A stretch of DNA of 64,000 bases, taken from Angomonas deanei. Lineage: Eukaryota > Euglenozoa > Kinetoplastea > Trypanosomatida > Trypanosomatidae. The position numbers and the translations under genes are program-made. Shown in pieces: positions 60,195 through 64,000 of this stretch (positions are counted from its first letter, which is position 1; each line of letters begins with the position of its first letter). Below the pieces are notes generated by a model. That model was not told where the DNA came from, did no database searches, and was given only the letters and a program-made list of their open reading frames with translations. The DNA is taken from positions 496,001 through 560,000 of the forward strand of contig LR877146.1 of NCBI GenBank assembly GCA_903995115.1. Direction: 5' to 3'.

Positions 60195-61980
60195 ATGGGT
60201 AACTCCGACTCCACCACGCTAGAAGGCAAAGGTCACCCCGAGCAGTACTACCGAGGGGTGGAGGCCGTCAACGAGGGTCGTTACCAGGTAGGAGAGATTT
60301 ACTTCCAGCAAGCACTACGAGTCCACCCAGGCAGACAGTTCTGGTCCGACCTCACCGGCGCGGTCTGGGGAAAACCAGAAAAGAACAACAATGATGAGGA
60401 TATGCCATTCAGTGATCATTATCCGAAAGAGGAAGAAGAGGAGGAAGAAGGGGAAATCAAGCTGGTCAATAAGGATAGCAAGAACCCACTACAGGACGAC
60501 AGCCGATCAATGAACAGCACCAACCGTGACCGCAACTCCCGTAACGGCGATAAGACGAGCAGCAACAAGACCAAAAAGATGAAGTATGTGTATATGCCGT
60601 TTGACCATCGTCTTGTAGATATCATGGACTATACCCGCATGGTGTGCGACATTGCCAATTGCTATAACACGCAACCCAAGGATGAACTCAACCAGTCCAT
60701 TGCCTTTGTGTATTACGGTTTCTTGAACTCTCACTTTCAAATCTTCTTTTATGCGCTTCGTATCTGGATGGGGGAGAATGGAGAGTTTGTTGGAAAGATG
60801 ATGGCCAGTGACACCAACGTCACCGACGAAAAGAAGGGCAAGGCACACGGCAATGAGCTCATCACCCCTGGTGAAGCCATGTGGGTAGTGGAACTCATCT
60901 ATGCTTTTTTGCGTTATTACTGGATCCAAACGGTCGTCAACTTGATGTGCCTCAGTATGATTTCTGCCCAGTCCTTGGAGGCGACGGAAGTCAAGCGTAT
61001 TACGCGCATTATGGAGAATGTGATTGAGCTTGGTGGTACCGCCCAGTACGATCTTCAGTTCATTTCCTCGACGATGGCGCACACCGAGTGTGGTAAGATT
61101 CTGACGGAGCTGATGCCTTCTGTTGGTTACGACTTTCACGTCGTGGATGAGCTCGCACACGGGATTGGCAAGTCCGACAGCGACGGTCCCTCCAACCCTT
61201 CCGCCGGTGAGGGCAGTTCCGGCGTGAAGTCAAAGGATCAGCGACACTTTCTTTTCTGCTGTGATTGGTAAAGACATTGGACAGCAGAACTTCATCACCC
61301 TCTCGCACGGCTTCAGCGCCGTGCAGTCCGTCACGCTCGACCTCAACGTGGACCTCAACGTGCGGCTGGACCTAGACTACAAGATACTACGGAAGGACCT
61401 CGCGCGGCTGCAACACCCCGCAGAACGGCAATGCTACCACTACTCGAACTGGTTCAATCCCCGTGACGCGTTCGTCGTCCCTGGCCACAACTCCTTCTTT
61501 CTGGAGCAAAACATCCCTGGCTACAAAGAGAAACTCGATGCCCTGATGGAAAAGAAGAAAATCCCTCCTTCGCTGAGAGTGAATGGCACCTCCTCTGTCC
61601 GCATGACGTCGAAGCTGACTGCCGGTATTGCCGGGGCGGTAAAGAAAGAGGGTGTCATGCGATCTTTCGAGTCGAGTGAGGTGATGTCCGGTGATCGCGT
61701 CAACTCGTTTGATCTCATCGACAAGAAGGACAGCTACGCCAACCCACTCCTCAACCTCCGTGACCTCAAGACCACCCGTCTGCTGGAGCTCGAAGAAGCC
61801 TTCATCATTGAGGCCCCGTGTATTATCATCATGTCCCATGTCCTACTGAAAATGGGAAATGTGGAGCGGGCGAAGGAATTTAATAAACTCATTCGAGCGG
61901 GCGCCAAAACGTTTTATGGCGAGACGTCGCCGGAGAATGAATTCCTGACGGGTATTCTGAATGCCTTTGTTCCTGTTTAA
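60195..61980 (+). CDS. Myristoylation-motif TPR-like family protein, copy 3, one-base insertion near 61235
   Basis: It starts MGNSDSTTLEGKGHPEQYY at 60195; the longer open frame from 60108 reads the pyrimidine-rich leader and is not used. The first frame runs to 61271 but leaves the family sequence at GVKSKDQRHF. There AAAGGATCAGC replaces the AAAGATCAGC of both paralogues, an extra G. The remaining 240 residues, from MIGKDIGQQNFITL to ILNAFVPV, are open in the next frame (61261-61980) and well conserved. I read one gene of about 595 residues with a single frame break, plausibly a consensus error because everything else is intact. The acidic linker here is EEEEEEEGEIKLVNKDS. Conserved blocks are as in the 54654 gene. 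Confidence 0.75.
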
Positions 61981-62818
61981 AAAAAAAAAGTGTGTATACA
62001 TGTACCTTTTTTTTTTTTGTAGATATTTTTGCTTTTTTTTTTATTATTATTATTATCAAAGAGTACGATTTTCTAATCTGCTCTACGCGAGTGCTTAATA
62101 AGAAACCCACGTATAAAAATGCATGTGTTTCATTATTTTAAAGAAAAAAAAAAGAGGAAACAAAAAAACACAATGAATCTATTGCTGTTTGTGTGGTTTC
62201 GATGCCAACTTTTTTTTTTGTTTTGCTGTTATATACCTTGCTTGACAGACATGATGTCAGTTTCCCCTTTTTTTTACTATTATTAACCCTATTATTAAGA
62301 TGATGTATTTAGAGATTGTTTTAAAAAAAAGAAAAAAAGGTTTCAAGAACATTTCTTTCATTAAACAATCAACATCTAAACTATAAATAAATATATTAAG
62401 CTTTCAAAGAAATTGCGACCAATGATGTGTGTTTTTTTTTATGCACACTCATTTTAATAATACATTTATTTTCATTGTTGTTATTTTATGTATATACATT
62501 CCGTTTCAGTTTTTTTTTTTGCTGAAGATGGCTTTTTAATAAAAGAAAAGGCAAAAAAAATAAATATTGAAACAGCCAAAAGATGAAGGAAAATAATAAT
62601 TGAGATACTCAGTTTTAAACACCAATTCGTTTTCCTTTTTTTTTTAGAATTTTCTGTTCTCCTTTGTTGATATTTCTTATCATCGCAACGCCTGCAGTCT
62701 TGCAATTCTATTAAAAAGAAGCCCAACGACTTTCTCTTCGTTTTTTTTCTTTTTTTAGAATAAAGAAAAGATTAGAAGGAAGATTTTAGAAATAGAAAAC
62801 AACACACTAAAAAAAAAA
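61981..62818. other. Spacer before the ABC transporter
   Basis: A/T-rich with ordinary islands. TTTCCTTTTTTTTTTAG near 62630-62647 and TTTTTTTTCTTTTTTTAG near 62740-62758 are good trans-splice acceptor candidates for the next gene. No gene is seen. Confidence 0.35.
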
Positions 62819-64000
62819 ATGGAGAAGGAACTACGTCTTAGTCGACGCTCGCAAATGCTAGCCACCATTGAGCGCATGACCCGTCAGAAACTCCGTCGAC
62901 TGCACATCACCATTTTAGAAATCTGTGTCCCCCTATTTTTCGCCATTATCTTAGTGTTGGTCTGTTCCTCCTTCAAGGTCAGCGGCGGGTTCAACTCGCC
63001 CATTAGTTATAATCAAATCACCATTCTGCGTCATCCGTTTTCCTTCTTGTTCTTTTCCTGCTACGATAAGAGCGATGGGAAAACGCCCATTCCGGGTTTG
63101 TTGGCGTGTCAGGATATCTATTACGACACTGATTATGAGTGTTACGGTCCCACCCCAGGAGTCCCGTTTGATAACTTGTGCATCTACAAGTTCCCCGACT
63201 ACGACGCCTTCGCCACGCTGTATAGCATTGCCGCATCGGTGTTGAGTTACCCCGTTAGTTTATACGATCCCGATAACCTCATTGTGTTACAGTGGTTATT
63301 CCGGGCGTACAACCACGCCTACCAGGGGACGTCGAACCTGCTTACCGTCATCACGCAGGCGCTTTCGAATATTGGGTTAGGCTCCAGTCCGTATAACCGT
63401 TTTGATTCGTTTCAGCGATCGGGGTTGTTGTACTTTGCGCCGGCGGCGAACGTCCCCGACGATCTCATCACCTATCTCAACGAATCCTCGCAGTTTTTCC
63501 GATATGTATACGGCGGAATTTTCGACACGGTGGAGGAAGCGGAGAAGCATGTCAGCTCGGGGACCACCTTTAACTGGGGCATCATTGTCATCAACAGCGA
63601 CGACCTTTTCACCGATTTTGATGTGGAAATACGAATGAATCAAACCGCCCTGCCACGACTGAATCGAATCGTGATTGAGTCCTACAGCGGTTCCACCACG
63701 TACGACTCTACCGAAATGTACATGTCCTCTGGTTTTGTCATGTTGCAAAAAAAGTTGTACGATTACGTGTTGGAGCGTGGACAGGTGAATGGGCGTTTTT
63801 CACGGTTGAACTACGATCCGTTCAATCAGATCCCCACCGCGCTCATGTTTCCTCAAACCCCTTATAGCACGTCCCTCATTACGCAGCAAGCGGGTCCGGC
63901 GATCCCGTTTGTCCTCGTGTTGTCTTTTTTATTTACGTTCACGCAAATGGTGCAGCAGCTGGTGCACGATAAAGAATTACGGATTCGAGAGGCGACGCTG
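62819..64000 (+). CDS. ABC transporter, subfamily A, N-terminal part (runs off window)
   Basis: The ATG at 62819 follows a poly-A run and the frame stays open for 394 codons to the right edge. Residues 1-28 are basic and cytosolic (RRSQMLATIERMTRQKLRR). A first membrane helix is at about 29-52 (ITILEICVPLFFAIILVLVCSSF). A long extracytoplasmic loop follows, with several Cys (about 76-123) and candidate N-glycosylation sites. A hydrophobic stretch near 364-380 (PFVLVLSFLFTFTQMV) runs into HDKELRIREATL, the typical junction of ABCA proteins just after the second helix (V-EKE-RI-E-M). ABCA proteins move lipids across membranes, and kinetoplastid members act in vesicle traffic and phospholipid distribution. 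The ATP-binding cassettes must lie outside the window. Confidence 0.85.
   Translation, partial: MEKELRLSRRSQMLATIERMTRQKLRRLHITILEICVPLFFAIILVLVCSSFKVSGGFNSPISYNQITILRHPFSFLFFSCYDKSDGKTPIPGLLACQDIYYDTDYECYGPTPGVPFDNLCIYKFPDYDAFATLYSIAASVLSYPVSLYDPDNLIVLQWLFRAYNHAYQGTSNLLTVITQALSNIGLGSSPYNRFDSFQRSGLLYFAPAANVPDDLITYLNESSQFFRYVYGGIFDTVEEAEKHVSSGTTFNWGIIVINSDDLFTDFDVEIRMNQTALPRLNRIVIESYSGSTTYDSTEMYMSSGFVMLQKKLYDYVLERGQVNGRFSRLNYDPFNQIPTALMFPQTPYSTSLITQQAGPAIPFVLVLSFLFTFTQMVQQLVHDKELRIREATL

Overview
The window looks like nuclear DNA of a kinetoplastid, most probably a trypanosomatid; I cannot name the genus. Every convincing gene lies on the + strand and none needs an intron. Spacers are AT-rich and full of pyrimidine and purine homopolymers, as expected for polycistronic transcription with trans-splicing. 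The families also fit: CCCH zinc-finger proteins, M20 acetylornithine-deacetylase-like enzymes, a homoserine dehydrogenase and an ABCA transporter. No tRNA, rRNA, CRISPR array, transposon or virus-like element was recognised. Conserved coding blocks are GC-rich, while many proteins carry in-frame AAT runs that encode asparagine.

Layout. 1-1664: three related small single-pass membrane proteins with Tyr/Pro/Asn-rich tails; the first is cut by the window edge. 2047-10835: five tandem coiled-coil/leucine-rich-like genes (A-E), two with broken frames and one (D) fused to a copied 3' end of homoserine dehydrogenase. 11420-12508: intact homoserine dehydrogenase. 12756-17022: a very AT-rich, Asn/Lys-rich gene, possibly PPR-like, broken in several frames. 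17208-18386: an AT-rich, divergent member of the coiled-coil/leucine-rich family, followed by a copied fragment of its own tail. 19135-20033: a Pro/Tyr/Met-rich protein that resembles the zinc-finger linkers but has no finger. 21129-37041: nine CCCH genes, five long and four short. 34332-50599: nine M20 metallopeptidase-like genes in three subfamilies; the zinc-finger and M20 arrays interdigitate at 32.8-39.0 kb. 51198-61980: four members of a family with an N-terminal myristoylation motif and one TPR-like helix pair. 62819 to the end: the 5' part of an ABCA transporter.

The main biological theme is tandem amplification with local homogenisation. All nine M20 copies share a nearly identical first 261 nt and then diverge. 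Three of the four myristoylation-motif genes share a near-identical 5' end, and the zinc-finger genes share their 3' half. Homoserine dehydrogenase and M20 enzymes are both amino-acid enzymes. The CCCH proteins are probable post-transcriptional regulators. The coiled-coil/leucine-rich family and the myristoylation-motif family are not families I recognise, and they are the best candidates for something undescribed.

Caution. Many frame breaks are one- or two-base insertions, or lie in AAT or homopolymer runs, and 56521-56994 is an implausible ladder of homopolymers. Part of the apparent gene decay may therefore be consensus error in a repetitive region. All homology statements here are by eye and from memory of the families; no database search was possible.
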